The position numbers and the translations under genes are program-made. DNA of 64,000 bases from positions 558,001 through 622,000 of the forward strand of contig NC_088936.1 of the NCBI RefSeq assembly GCF_033473495.1. Reading direction: 5' to 3'. Position 1 is the first letter of the stretch. Each line of letters starts with the position of its first letter. The notes under the pieces were generated by a model, which was not told the origin of the DNA, searched no databases, and worked only from the letters and a program-made list of their open reading frames with translations. Source of the DNA: Cercospora beticola (taxonomy: Eukaryota; Ascomycota; Dothideomycetes; Mycosphaerellales; Mycosphaerellaceae). Positions 23,310 to 34,107 of the stretch are shown here, piece by piece.

Positions 23310-24055
23310 TGATTACGGGTTGCATAGGCGCCCGCGGAAGCGGGTTGCGTGTGGGAAGCTCGCCAACACGCTGTATGAATGATGCTTTGTGCGACAGTAG
23401 AAAAGAGTCGCACGCTTACATGGCTGCGAGCGCGCAAAGATGTTGCAGGTGCATCGTCAGCAACGTGGAGTGCTCGTGCAGCAGCGTGGACAGTGGGCAG
23501 TTTTGTTCGAAGCGAGGTAGTTGGTGCTAGCGAATGCAAGCTAAGGCGCGAAGACCGAAGGATTGCATAGCTTTTGGTCGATCAGTGACGGGATGCCACC
23601 TCGTGCATCGGCGCGTGACCGAGCCAGGGGCCATCACAGTGCCTTCGACAGTATCGAGTACCGGCACTACAGAAAGCAGTCACGCCAGCCTTCAGGTGTT
23701 GCGGAGGCTAGAATGCCGTGAAGACGTAAAAAGATTGTCAGGTCAATGTGTGTGAAGCAGTCCGGCTTGAGCTAGGCTGTACAACGAGTATAAGCACGCC
23801 CGACTTTCAGGAACAATCTGGCCGAATGCACTCCTGACAGATGAAACATGCCAAATCAGCAATGTTCCATGCTGTTGGGTCGGAGGAGCGTAATGAAGTT
23901 CGGTATTTCTGCTGCAAAGATTGCGGACGAAGTCGTCCGTCTCTTGCTTCGAGGAGAGCTCTGGTCGCACGTGTCGCTACGAGCGTATACGATGTCTCGT
24001 CGACGCGAGCATGGCCGAGTAGGAGCGCAACAACAAATCTCCGTGGCGATTCTGG
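23310..24055. other. Intergenic, nothing recognised
   Basis: Short frames only; no domain, tRNA cloverleaf or repeat was recognised. The left end is the promoter of the rhodopsin-like gene. Confidence 0.4.
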
Positions 24056-24433
24056 CTATTGAAAAAGCCCTTGGAGAAACGGGATGCAAGCTGGACCAAT
24101 GTCGACTATTGTTGTGCAGATCCACAGCGGCATGGTGTGGCGTGGCTTCGAAGGATGCGACTGGGCGAGCAGTCGAATGTTGTGGGGATTCGGACGTGCG
24201 GTGGTCGGACGACGCACCCGCTCGAGCAGAAGAGGCACGTCGCTTGCAGTCGTTCGTGATGAAGTGAACATGGGTAACGTGGAGCAGATGGAAGAATTTT
24301 CGACGTCGTCAGAAGTTGAGTCGCGTTGTTGCCAAGACTTGCCGAGCGACTTCCATTTGAGTTGAGTTTTGGACTTCTGCACGTCGTCCGCGTTGTCACC
24401 TCCAAACGGCATGCCAGAACCACGCAACGACAT
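24056..24433 (-). CDS. Possible small unknown protein, 125 aa
   Basis: ATG at 24433 opens a frame of 125 codons starting MSLRGSGMPFGGDNADD and ending CIPFLQGLFQ. Composition (Asp, Lys and Ser in a sensible mix, few rare codons) is closer to the real genes nearby than most frames here, but there is no recognised domain. It lies alone between the rhodopsin-like gene and the permease. Could be a lineage-specific gene or chance. Confidence 0.3.
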   Translation of the reverse strand: MSLRGSGMPFGGDNADDVQKSKTQLKWKSLGKSWQQRDSTSDDVENSSICSTLPMFTSSRTTASDVPLLLERVRRPTTARPNPHNIRLLAQSHPSKPRHTMPLWICTTIVDIGPACIPFLQGLFQ

Positions 24434-24952
24434 GTGAGCTCTTTTAGGGCAGATCAGCTCGAATGCGGCAGAAGTGAGAAAGCAAACTTGATGAGAACCT
24501 GATGTGCTGCCTTCCCCCGAGCATCGGCAATCCGACGGCACAGTCGTCCCCACAGCTCCATCTCGCTTGACCAACAAGAAGCACCTCCAGCCATCTGCCG
24601 ACAGTTGTATACGATTCCGCGTGCTCAATCGGCGACCTTCCCTTCGACGTCTGCTTCCCGACCGAGTAGCTCGACTCGACCCTGCAGGTCATGCTCCCAT
24701 ATCAGCTAACCGCAGTGGCGCGTCTGTCCGGCTGCCGTTCTGGGTGATCGACAAACTGCGGATCCTTCACGCCACGCCTGCGCAGAGCGACTTTACTGTA
24801 GCACACGAAAACGGTAGGGGTCTTTCATTCTTGTTTTCCGTTCTGTAGAACTATGACCTTCGCTCCGACCACCATGTGCAACGAGACCTGAACATCATTA
24901 CTTTTCTTGAGACAGCGGCCATTTCTCTCCTTTTGCGTATCGCGCGGCCACC

Positions 24953-26786
24953 ATGGCAGGACAAGTTCGCGATGGATCTTCTTCACCTCCATCGAAGGAG
25001 GATGGACGAGTTCGCATGACTTTTGAGAGTACAGAAGAAGATGCTTACGAGCTGTCGGAGTATGCTGTTGCCAAGAAATGGAGAGGGACGCCGGCGGATA
25101 GGAAGGATATGTCGCAGCTGGGGCGCGTGCAACAGTTGAGGGTGAGTGGCGAACGTGTCCAGTTCCGTGCTGATGAAGCCTGATATGACTCCTGAATGAG
25201 ACGCGCTGATCAGATATCCAGCGAAACTTCCAATTCCTGTCCATCCTTGGATTCGGCTGCACACTCATCGCGACATGGGAAGTGTTGCTGACGACCATCG
25301 CCTCCGTCCTGACAAATGGAGGCACCGCCGGTGTGATCTGGGGCTACATTGTGGTTGTCTTCGGATTCAGCTTTGTGTACATGTCGATCGCCGAGATGAC
25401 CTCCATGTCTCCCACCTCCAGTGGCCAGTACGCATGGGTCAGTGAATTTGCACCTCAGCCAGCACAGAAGTTTCTCTCGTACCTGATGGGCTGGCTGTGT
25501 TTCACTGGCTGGCAATGCGCCATCACGAGTATCACTTACTTGGCCGGGACCATTATTCAAGGACTCATCATTCTCAACAACGACTCTTATGTTCCGGAGA
25601 GATGGCACGGAACCCTTCTTGTGATTGCGGTGGCCGCCTTTGCTGTTCTCTTCAACACAGTTCTGGCCAAGAAGCTCCCCATGGTCGAGGGCTTGCTTCT
25701 TATCCTCCATGTGCTCGGCCTCTTCGCAATCATTATTGTGCTTTGGGTATTGGCGCCTACTGCAAATGCGAAGGATGTGTTCACGCAGTTCACGAATGCT
25801 GGAGGATGGAACTCCAATGGCACATCCTTTATGGTTGGCCTACTCACTCCGATCATTTCCCTGATTGGATTCGACTGCGCAGTGTAAGATATTCCTGTCC
25901 TCTCATGTCCTTCCCTCTAGGCAAGCGTGCTAACCTAGTTGCTACAGACACATGGCCGAAGAAGTCAAAGATGCCGGCAAAACCCTACCGAAAGCCATGC
26001 TTTGGTCCTTCGGCTTCAACAGCGTCCTCGGCTTCCTCATGGCAGTCACCATGTGCTTCACCCTCGGCGACGTAGACAGCATCCTCGCAAGCAAAACCGG
26101 CTTCCCATTCATCCAAGTCTTCTTCAACGTAACACAAGTAAGCCCATCCCAACCACCACCACACCCATCAACCACAAACTAACATTCATCCTCCCCAGTC
26201 CTACGCCGGCGCCTCAATCCTAACCCTCATTCTCATCCTAACCCTCACATCCTCCGCCATCGCCGAAATCGCCACCGCCTCCCGCCAACTCTGGTCCTTC
26301 GCCCGCGACCGCGGAATGCCCGGCCACACCTGGCTCTCCCACGTCACCCCAGGCTGGAACATCCCTCTCAACGCAGTTCTAATCTCCCTCTTGGTAACCT
26401 CTCTCCTCTCCCTCATCAACATCGGATCCACAGCAGCATTGAACGCAATCCTCGCCTTAACAGCTGTCTCCTTATTAACATCCTACATCGTCGTTATTGG
26501 ATGCGTGTTGCTTAAAAGGCTGAGACGACAACCGCTGCCGAATCGGAGATGGAGTTTAGGGAGGTGGGGAGGGGTTGTGAATGCTATCGCGCTGTGTTTT
26601 TTGTTGATGATTTATTGTTGGATGTTCTTTCCTGCTGCTACGCCTGTGGAGCCCGAGAGTATGAATTGGGCAATTGTTATGTTTGTGGGGATTATGGCGA
26701 TTGCGACGGTTTGGTATTTTGTTAAGGGGCATGAGAGTTATGTGCCGCCTGTGGCGCTTGTTAGGAGGGAGGAGTGGGAGAGGTAG
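24953..26786 (+). CDS. Amino-acid/GABA permease (APC superfamily)
   Basis: Four exons: 24953-25141, 25222-25883, 25948-26137 and 26199-26786. Introns begin GTGAGT, GTAAGA and GTAAGC and end TCCAG, TACAG and CCCAG. Product 542 aa. It belongs to the fungal amino-acid/choline transporter branch of the APC superfamily (GABA permease and choline transporter type), proton-driven uptake at the plasma membrane. About twelve hydrophobic helices are visible; motifs include FLSILGFGCTLIATWE (helix 1), SPTSSGQYAWVSEFAP (before helix 3) and HMAEEVKDAGKTLPKAM (between helices 6 and 7), all characteristic of this branch. The N-terminal 60 residues are hydrophilic and cytosolic. Substrate cannot be fixed from sequence; GABA or another amino acid is more likely than choline, with moderate certainty. 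Confidence 0.9.
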
Positions 26787-27174
26787 ATAGTGAAAGAAGG
26801 CGGTGTAGAGGAGAGGATGAGGATGAGATAGAATTGTAGAACTTTCAGTTTCTTTTTGAAGTTCTATATGGCCTGTTCTAGACTTGTTTCTGTGCGCCGG
26901 CTATGGCAGATGATGGCATTGCAGTTCTGTGCAGCCTGCTCAGAAGAAAAGAGTTTCACATGCCTGTGATGCAACTACAGGGTACTTCACCTCGTGCAGC
27001 CTGTGCAAGAAAAACGCACTTTCGCCCAACAGCGCGATTGTGGCCGAGCTTTGAAATCTCTCAGCTCGTTTCCCACATGTGAGCTTTCTCGTGGAAGAAC
27101 TGACCAAAGTAGTGTCTTCTCTCAAGTGGCTACAGTGGTAGGTCGCACTCGAATCGTCACTTTGCATTCTGCCT
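26787..27174. other. Intergenic between convergent genes
   Basis: Contains the 3' ends of the permease and of the gene at 27175-27908. The first 60 bp are A/G-rich, including GATGAGGATGAGATAG. No other structure recognised. Confidence 0.5.
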
Positions 27175-27908
27175 TCAGAGAGCAGTACCGAACGCCAGCA
27201 CAATGATGGCCGAGCTATGAAAGAGTGTCAGTTTGCTTACCATATGAGTGACACATCAAGAACTTACCCGAGCAACGTCCAGTCCAAGTAAGCAGTACTC
27301 GCACCCGACTCGCCGTTCTGAGCACCACCAGTCTCATTGCCGGATCCCGTTCCGTTCGCTTTCGAAGTGCTGTTCGCACCACTGCCGCCAGTCTCCGTCG
27401 AGTTCGCCTCCATCGAAGCATCATTCGTAAGATTGGTCTGCAAACATCCCACAATCTCTCCCGATTCCGCATTCGTCATCACATAACGAAAGTTCGCATC
27501 CGGACCCTGCAGCGTGAAGACTTCCTTCGGGACGGCATCGAAGTTCTGAGGCGGCACATCGAGGTTGGAATTCAGACCGATTTGGCCTGGACTTGCTGGG
27601 CAGAGATATGCATTTCCGGATCCCATGCAGGGGTCTTCCGTAAAGTTGAAAGTGGTTTTGGAGTTCACTGTGAGTATGTAAGAGAGGATGACTGGACCGG
27701 AGTAGTTGAAGGTGCCGAAGACGTCGTAGCCGATGATGTTGTTGTCTGGTGTGATGGAGGCGGAGAATATGTCAGCTGTGATGGAGCTGTTGGAGATGCA
27801 GGTCGACGTGGAGCCTTCGATGGAGTAGAGAGCGCGCTGGGCGGTTGCGAAGGAGAGGAATGTTGCCAGAGTCGCGAGGACGAGCGCGTTGTGGAAAAGA
27901 CGCGCCAT
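27175..27908 (-). CDS. Secreted, probably GPI-anchored protein
   Basis: Two exons: 27908-27268 and a 40-nt last exon 27214-27175, joined by intron 27267-27215 (GTAAGT donor, CTGAC branch, CATAG acceptor, 53 nt). Without splicing the frame stops at once in the donor (GGGTAA). Product 226 aa. Signal peptide MARLFHNALVLATLATFLSFATAQ; the mature part has two pairs of Cys, six or more N-x-S/T sequons, and a Ser/Thr/Gly/Asn-rich stalk (residues about 175-205). The last exon supplies SAIIVLAFGTAL, which with WTLLG makes a hydrophobic C-terminus of the kind removed when a GPI anchor is added. Cell-wall or plasma-membrane surface location is inferred. Start chosen at the signal peptide; a farther upstream ATG (28148) gives a non-signal extension. 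Confidence 0.78.
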
Positions 27909-29240
27909 CTTGGATGTTCTTCTTGTCGTTGATGATGATGTTGTTTTGGTAAGGACTGGAAAATTTAGTTGTGCGACTTTAATGAGTTTGCAAAAGTGAG
28001 TATATGTGGCGTTGTTTGCTCTCTCAGGCGCCTTATGCAGGTGTGAGGCACAAACAGCGCCTAGAATGAAATTGCTCAAAGGGCCAAGGATTTGGTTCAG
28101 CCTACTTGGCGTTCCTTTTGGGACGCTTTGGAGAGAACAAACTTTCACTTGCTAAATTAGGCGCTGTGTGTGTCTTCACCGGTGAGGCAGAAGCGTTGCT
28201 TGCCTAGGTGGCACAGCACAGCCGTCGACGTCTTGTTCGTTCGTGTCAGCTGCCATCAACAGGCATTGAGCGCCATCGGCATCCGGCTCGAGAGGACTTC
28301 GCAATGCGTCTCACCCAGCCAGATGCGCCATCGCTTCGAGTGACCCTTCAGATCATGAATGCTGACGAGAAGAAGCATCGTGTTCACGAGTTGCACGAAT
28401 TGTCCACGGTGTGAGAGAAGAGGAGCATCGGCAGCGGAAGGATCGTGCCGCTCCGCAGACCGCCGCATTGACTGCTGCGTGGAAATTCGAGCAACCGACT
28501 TGCCACCTCAGGACGCAGCTACATGAAGAGTTCTCATCGATATCCTGAGGTCCAGTGCGTGCTCTCTTCCGCTCTGCGCGCTGTCCGCACGAGGAAACAC
28601 TTGCCCTGCGGAAGTTCCACCATTTGTGCCTCGAAGCTGATCGTCACATCCCCATGCGCTATCCACCCAGACCTCAGCTACACGGGCACTTCATCTGTGT
28701 GTACGACGCGTAAGCGCTGAGTAGCGAAACCCATGGGTACAGGACAAACGTATGAGAGGGGTGCATCATGCCGAGGCAGAGTGTCGTTGTTCAGCACAGC
28801 CCGCTCTGCCTCAAGCTTCACTTTTTCCAAGGGGCGTAGCTAGATCGAAACGGAACGAAACGAGACAAGACGACACCAAACGAAACAAGGTGAGAATTTC
28901 AACGTCCATTTTCAACTTGCTCAGCCATCGCGTACCGCTGATCGTCGAAATCGTCGCTGCTTTGATCGCACAATTCTGGTCACTTTCACCGGGTCTCCCA
29001 AGCACATGTAATGGAACCACGATGGACACTATGACCAAGACCGGACGAGCGCATGCGTTGAGTCGCCACGTCGATATTCCCGATATCCAATACTTGACAC
29101 AGCACTCGGGCATCCCGTGAGCTCTGCGTTGCAGACATCGCATTCGCGCATTTGCATGCGACAACAGTCGGCATCCGGCCCCTATCGTTCTATCGTTAGC
29201 TGCACATACACGACGGATCATCGAAAGACTGCCCTCACCT
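27909..29240. other. Intergenic, left flank of segmental duplication
   Basis: No gene recognised. From about 28980 the sequence resembles 30240-30500 and 32480-32700, the 3' flanks of the other two six-cysteine genes. A short tandem-like motif, (C)GAAACGAGAC/GACACCAAACGAAAC, lies at 28850-28890. Confidence 0.45.
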
Positions 29241-29510
29241 TCACAGACGATTGATCAGACTCGGACCACACATCTCTCCGGGGCACCCAAGCTCTATTCC
29301 TTGATCATTGATTGCGCACTCACAGTTGCATGGCACCCCGAGCCCGCACTAAGCAATCCTCGACGTCAGTTGCCACTGCCAGAGAGAGAGATACCTTTGC
29401 GGAAACTCGCTGCTTACCGTTCTAACGAATTGTCGTTTGTCCAGTGGCTCGGCCGCAGAGACGGCTATGAGTGCCAATATAATGCCAATGCACGTTTGAA
29501 TGGTCTTCAT
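29241..29510 (-). CDS. Small secreted six-cysteine protein, copy 1
   Basis: Two exons: 29510-29418 (signal and pro region) and 29348-29241 (cysteine domain), with phase-0 intron 29417-29349 (GTAAGC, branch CTGAC, CTTAG, 69 nt). Product 66 aa. Signal peptide MKTIQTCIGIILALIAVSA, then EPLDKRQ, a Kex2-type KR site, so a mature peptide of about 40 aa is expected. Cysteine spacing in the second exon is C-x5-C-x-C-x-C-x10-C-x4-C, ending GPSLINRL. A seventh Cys sits inside the signal peptide. A TATATATA box lies about 130 bp upstream at 29638-29646. The family is not recognised; a candidate apoplastic effector or antimicrobial peptide, by size and Cys content only. Confidence 0.75.
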
Positions 29511-29635
29511 TGTTCAATTGTAGGATGATAAAACGATCATGGCCGATTCGAATGCCAAGTGGTGTATTCGATTGTTGATCAATGCAATAGGTACCGATCA
29601 AGGTGGAAGTTGACATACAGAGACGACTCGCCTCC

Positions 29636-29648
29636 TCGTATATATAGG
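29636..29648 (-). promoter_or_regulatory. TATA box of copy 1
   Basis: CGTATATATAGG on the plus strand, repeated in the same place before copy 3 (33072-33082) and as GTATATGTAGG before copy 2 (30866-30876). Conservation among the three promoters supports it. Confidence 0.55.
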
Positions 29649-30503
29649 CAACAGTCGAGCCTGCGATCTCTTACATCCGGACATGAAGTTCGACAAAGAC
29701 TTCTTGCCGAAGCCAGCCGCGAAACACTGTTGAGTGATCGAACATCTCCTCAAGACCTTGGTGGCTCAAGCTGGTGGATGTATATCTAATCCAGAGTCGA
29801 TATGTTTACAACCAAGACCACCATTCTGCAGGGGTTTTAGCATCTAGACGTCCAAATGCACATGTAGCGCAAATCGTACTTCTAATCACCAGCGCCTAGC
29901 TGAGAGTTGTGCCAAGGAGATTAGTAAACCCTTTGAGACAGATGAAGTCTGATGAAACACCAAAGCTAACCGATTCAGTCTCGCGGCGCCACTTAGCTTC
30001 TTATAGGACGATGTGGGATTCCCGAGTTTGCTGTGCAAGACCGTCTTCTGCTCTATATGGACTCTGCTCCAGGTGTGCCGAAGAGATCACTATGTCTTGA
30101 GCCTTGAAAGCACTGTTGATCCATGTCGCAGGGCGATGATTCTATGAATGCGTCGTGGGACCACTGTAAAGGCTAGAGTTTCTGACGTGTCCGTCGAGCA
30201 TACGTTCGGCTCATTGCACGACGAGACCGGCGGTGTAGACTTCGGAGCAGACCACATATTATCCAACAAAGATCGAGGGGCAACCCATATTAGACGAGCG
30301 TATGTCTTTGGTTGCCAATCTGATGTTCCAACATCCAACCCTTGACACAAGACTGAGTCATCCCCTCATCTACAGACTGACAACACTGCATTCGGTTTTC
30401 CATAAGACAACAGTCTGCACCCGAACCCTATTGTTCTTTCATTAGCCGCGCATACACTGGCACGACAGTCATCGAGAGGTTGTACTCACACTCACGCCAC
30501 TAA

Positions 30504-30770
30504 TTATCCGTTGTACACGCAGCTCAACGGACAACCAATGTCGTTGCCTCGATTATCTCTTTCGCAATCACAGATACACTGTACAAGACCTCCAAGCCCA
30601 CACTTGATAAATCTTGACGTCAGTCGCGGCTATTGGGACCTGATGTTGAACGGAGACATACTGCTTACATTTCGAATGAGCTGTCGTTCATCCAGTCGGC
30701 CACCTACTGGGGACCCAGAGACGACTCCGAGTGCTAGTATGATGCCAAGGAGGGTGTGAAAGGTCTTCAT
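30504..30770 (-). CDS. Small secreted six-cysteine protein, copy 2
   Basis: Two exons: 30770-30669 and 30602-30504, intron 30668-30603 (GTAAGC, branch CTGAC, TATCAAG, 66 nt), phase 0. Product 66 aa. Signal peptide MKTFHTLLGIILALGVVSG, pro segment ending LDERQ, then the cysteine exon with spacing C-x7-C-x-C-x-C-x10-C-x3-C, ending VYNG. The pro site is ER rather than KR, so Kex2 cutting is less certain than in copy 1. The first exon is about 65 percent identical to copy 3 by eye, the second shares the CGLG opening, the CxCxC core and the GN(D)xGCP segment. Confidence 0.75.
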
Positions 30771-31791
30771 AGTGTGTTCGTAGAGACGTGAGTTGATTGT
30801 ATTCGGTCCAGATGCCAGATGGTGAATACGATTACTGATCAAAGCTGTAGGGACATTAGAGATTCTTTGTATATGTAGGCATCGGTTGAGCTCAGCATCT
30901 CGTGCCGCCGGACACGAACTTGCCGGGACTCCGTGAAACAACAGTAAGTGATCGACCACATGTATCTCCCAAGGGCGCATGGAGCGCCCGCGAGCCCTAA
31001 GCAGAGGGCGAAGATGCGACTAGGAAAGTGTGAAATCAACTTTCACACGAACGCGGTCACCTCTTCGCATTCAAGTTTCCCTGGGAACCAACGATCTTCT
31101 CTGCCCAAGCAGGCGACTTTGCGCGGGAAGCAAATGGTCGGAGCGAAAGCGAACCTACGAGTAACAGAGACGAGGTCAACACCCGAGAAGGTAAGGTATA
31201 GAGCCCGGTAGAGGGTCTATTAGCTCTTTCCGGCAACGATCGAGCGCGGCGCTTGTAGGGTGGGCGAGAGAGAGGCACAGCGTCGTGCAGTGTCGTATAC
31301 GTCGTCTCCAGGAGTGTTATCGCTCGTGGATTATAGTTCTTTCTTTACCCAGTCAATTTCTCGCCCTCTCATAGGACTCTCCTTAGGGCTCTTTTTAGGG
31401 CTCACGACGCCCTAGCCCGCACCGATGGCGATACTTCACAGCTAATACGAAAGCGGTGTCCACAGTTAAGACTAGCGGTTCACAAGGGCCTTGACCAAAG
31501 AGTCCCGAAAATCGACATGTCTTGTCACACAGCCAGCGACGCCTGACCTCACTGGCTATGACGTGGGCGTATTTGTTGCTGTCCAGCTGTGCCAAGGAGT
31601 TCAGTAAACTGGACCAAGTATTGGCGACGAACCCTCGGAGGCGGATGAGGTTTAGATGGCCAGAGACGGTGCAGTTCCGCCGTGCTACTTTGCCCCTGAT
31701 AAGTTGAGGCGTATTTGTGCTGCGTAGGATTATCTTCTGCGCTCCAGTGTCTTTGAACATGTTTTGCCGAAGATGTCACGCTCTCTTGGAA

Positions 31792-32226
31792 TCACTGTAC
31801 AAGCGTTCGCAGAGTGTTTCTACCTCCCAAGTCAGACCCGCGATTGCTGCGCTTCGGTGGTTGTGAGGTAGGTGCCTTGGTGCCTGCTCTCTGCGGAATG
31901 GGTCTGATGCCAAAATCGTGCGCTGGATTGTAGCCGGGCGACAACGCGTTGGTGAATTGTTTAGCCTGCACCTCTGCTCCTACGTAGACGATCGTTATAT
32001 GTTCGGAATCGTCTTCAGATAATCTAGAGGAAAGCATCTCGATTTTGTCGCTTGTATCGCGACGGAATCGTATATCTGCAAAAGGTCGCTGTCGCAAGTA
32101 TCTCCGAGTATACCCGAGTGCGCCCGCAAACGAGCAGTTTGCAGGTTTTCTAGCCCGCGCTTTCGCCTGCGCATAGGCAAGTTGTATATAGTCAGATTCG
32201 TCGTCGAAATATCTAAAGCTCATCAT
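31792..32226 (-). CDS. Possible 144-aa protein with an internal duplication
   Basis: ATG at 32226 opens MMSFRYFDDESDYIQLAYAQ. About 65 residues later the frame repeats the pattern as IEMLSSRLSEDDSEHITIVY followed by AEVQAKQ, so a roughly 29-residue unit (E-M-x-S, acidic pair, I-x-x-x-Y-x-x-A) occurs twice. The C-terminal 40 residues are basic and Ser/Pro-rich. The open frame extends upstream without ATG to a non-standard start at 32295, so a missed first exon is possible. It sits between copies 2 and 3 of the six-cysteine family. No family recognised. Confidence 0.4.
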   Translation of the reverse strand: MMSFRYFDDESDYIQLAYAQAKARARKPANCSFAGALGYTRRYLRQRPFADIRFRRDTSDKIEMLSSRLSEDDSEHITIVYVGAEVQAKQFTNALSPGYNPAHDFGIRPIPQRAGTKAPTSQPPKRSNRGSDLGGRNTLRTLVQ

Positions 32227-32701
32227 CTCGACTTCGTTCGGCTTACGTTGTGATGGTTCTGTATCGTGGACAAAGCAAAAGTGACTCCTCGGCACGGTAT
32301 GGCATCAGACGCTTCGCGAGAGGAACCCAAAACCTGAGGCACCAGCTCACTAGAGGCAAGAACACTCACAACCTCACAACCACTCAAAACGAGCCAAGGC
32401 ACGCGCCTTACTGGAGTCAGACAGTTCTGGCCATGTCTTCTGAGTTTTTCAACCGCAGGCCCCGAACATTATCGATCTGCAATGCAACACGAACGAGCGC
32501 ATACATCCAGCTGGTCATATACAATATTTCTGACGTCCAATCTTCGATGCAGTGCTCGCACACCCACGGACTCTAGACTAACGACAGTACATTCACATGT
32601 GCACTCGATAATGCTCTCTATCCGCTCCTTGCTGTAGCACCATTAGCTGCGCGCATACACCGGCTATTCAGTGGATTTTCTCTTACTGTTTTTGCAACCA
32701 A

Positions 32702-32961
32702 TTATTTTCCGACCACGCAGCGCTCCGGGCAACCAAGGTCGTTTCCCTGATCGTCTATGAAGCATGGGCAGTTGCATGGCACATTGACACCACACTGTAG
32801 AAACCTCGACGTCAATTTCACTGCTCACGGCAGATCTTGGCGAAGACCATGCTGCTTACTATTCTGACGACTTGTCGTTCGTCTAGCGATTCGGCTAACG
32901 GCGAGCCTGAGGCGACTGCGAGTGCCAAGATCATGCCAATGAGCGTTTGAATGGTCTTCAT
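32702..32961 (-). CDS. Small secreted six-cysteine protein, copy 3
   Basis: Two exons: 32961-32860 and 32794-32702, intron 32859-32795 (GTAAGC, TTGACG branch region, TTCTACAG, 65 nt), phase 0. Product 64 aa. Signal peptide MKTIQTLIGMILALAVASG, pro segment ending LDERQ, cysteine spacing C-x5-C-x-C-x-C-x10-C-x3-C, ending VVGK. Matches copy 1 in VPCNC and copy 2 in GND.GCP, so the three form one family. TATA box TATATATA at about 33074-33081, 113 bp upstream of ATG. Read in the unspliced frame the first exon runs into SSMVFAKICREQ and would lack the cysteine domain. Confidence 0.78.
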
Positions 32962-33071
32962 AGTGCGGTTGCAGGATGTTGGGCTAACCGTCCGGTTCGA
33001 GTACCAGGTGGTGTTATGGCTTGGGCTACCACTTCGAAGGGAAAGGTAGCAAAAAGGGAGGCTACGATTCC

Positions 33072-33082
33072 TAGTATATATA
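33072..33082 (-). promoter_or_regulatory. TATA box of copy 3
   Basis: AGTATATATAG, at the same position relative to the start codon as the copy 1 box. Confidence 0.5.
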
Positions 33083-33481
33083 GACATCAGTTCAGCTTGC
33101 GAGGTCTCAGCTCCAGATATGAACTTATTGCTGGCGGGCTCGGTAGCCTTCCCAGCCGGTCATAAATTCCGTGCCGTATTCATCCGTGAAACAATGCTGG
33201 GTTATGCGGCGGTCCCGCAAGAATCTGGAGGCTATCGGTCAATAGCAGCACCTCATAGCTAATTCGAGGTCGATGTTCTGAAGCTAAGCCAAGCGTTTCG
33301 CAGGTGCTGTAGCATCTAGTCGTGAGAGCCGACGTGTCTGTCTGACAAGTCACACTTTTGACCACAAGCAATCAGTGAGCTGGACTATATCCTGCTGATA
33401 AGTGTGTTCGAGGCAGATGGAGTCTGCATTACCCAAGCTAACCGACTCAGTCTCGCAGCGCGACTTAGCTTCTTAGGGCTC

Positions 33482-34107
33482 GCTCGATGCGCGCACAACG
33501 AACTTATGCAATGCAGCGATGCACGGCCGATGGACGGCTGTTCATGAGTCTCTAGATCCGAGTAAGTGTAAGCTGCGAGATGGATTGATTATCATGATGC
33601 GACCGGTGCACCGATCATTTCAGAAATACTTCTTCGAGAATGCCTTGAAACCCGCATGAACACATAGTTTCGCATCGAAATGCAGCAACGTATTGGTCCC
33701 GGGGATAACGATGCACCGAGCGCGCTCTTGCAGGATGAGCTGAGATTCTGCATCTGCTGCACAAGACCATCTTCTACGGCGTCTCTGCGAGGGTTATGCC
33801 GACGACATCGCCCTGGCTTGATTTGATACCACTGTCGCTCAGTTCCGAACGGCGGCTGGCCTATAACTCGACTCCGGATTGCTGCAAAGACCAGAGTGAA
33901 TGGTAGTCTTGTCGGCAATATGTTCTGTTCCTTGTACGATGTTACAAGAGACGTGTGCTTAGACTTCGAGGCGGAGATTGGCATTCTTGCCAATTCATAT
34001 GCTTGGCATCGGCTCAAAGTTCATCCTCCCCTGCACACTTTCCAGGTCGTGTCAGTTTCGCGTGCACTTACATCACCTTTCTAATCGCCCGCAACCAACA
34101 CGATGTG
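33482..34107. other. Intergenic, right end of duplicated region and Gpi2 promoter
   Basis: The part 33720-33850 still resembles the 5' flanks of copies 1 and 2 (TGCACAAGACCATCTTCT against TGCAAGACCGTCTTCTGC at 30032). An open plus frame continues upstream of the Gpi2 ATG but contains no conserved sequence. Nothing else recognised. Confidence 0.45.

Larger units (their letters stand above)
28980..33480. repeat. Diverged segmental triplication carrying the six-cysteine genes
   Basis: Similarity extends beyond the coding exons. 3' flanks: 28980-29240, 30240-30500 and 32480-32700 share CGAGCGCAT/CGAGCGTAT, an ATATCCAA/CAATCT-type block and TAGCTGC.CATACAC. 5' flanks: 29530-30020, 30780-31780 and 32980-33480 share the TATA region, GTTGTGCCAAGGAGATTAGTAAAC at 29905 with CTGTGCCAAGGAGTTCAGTAAAC at 31586, and GATTCAGTCTCGCGGCGCCACTTAGCTTCTTA at 29970 with a close match at 33445. 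Copies are strongly diverged, so the duplication is old. Confidence 0.6.

Noticed and set aside
24504..24848. 114-codon plus ORF opposite the possible small gene
   Set aside because: Basic, Leu/Arg-rich composition typical of antisense frames, no domain.
30630..30980. 116-codon minus ORF covering the first exon of copy 2
   Set aside because: Upstream extension is promoter sequence; translation starts at MKTFHTLL and splices at 30668.
32818..33087. 89-codon minus ORF covering the first exon of copy 3
   Set aside because: It includes the signal peptide but continues into intron sequence; the real gene splices at 32859 and the cysteine part is in another exon.
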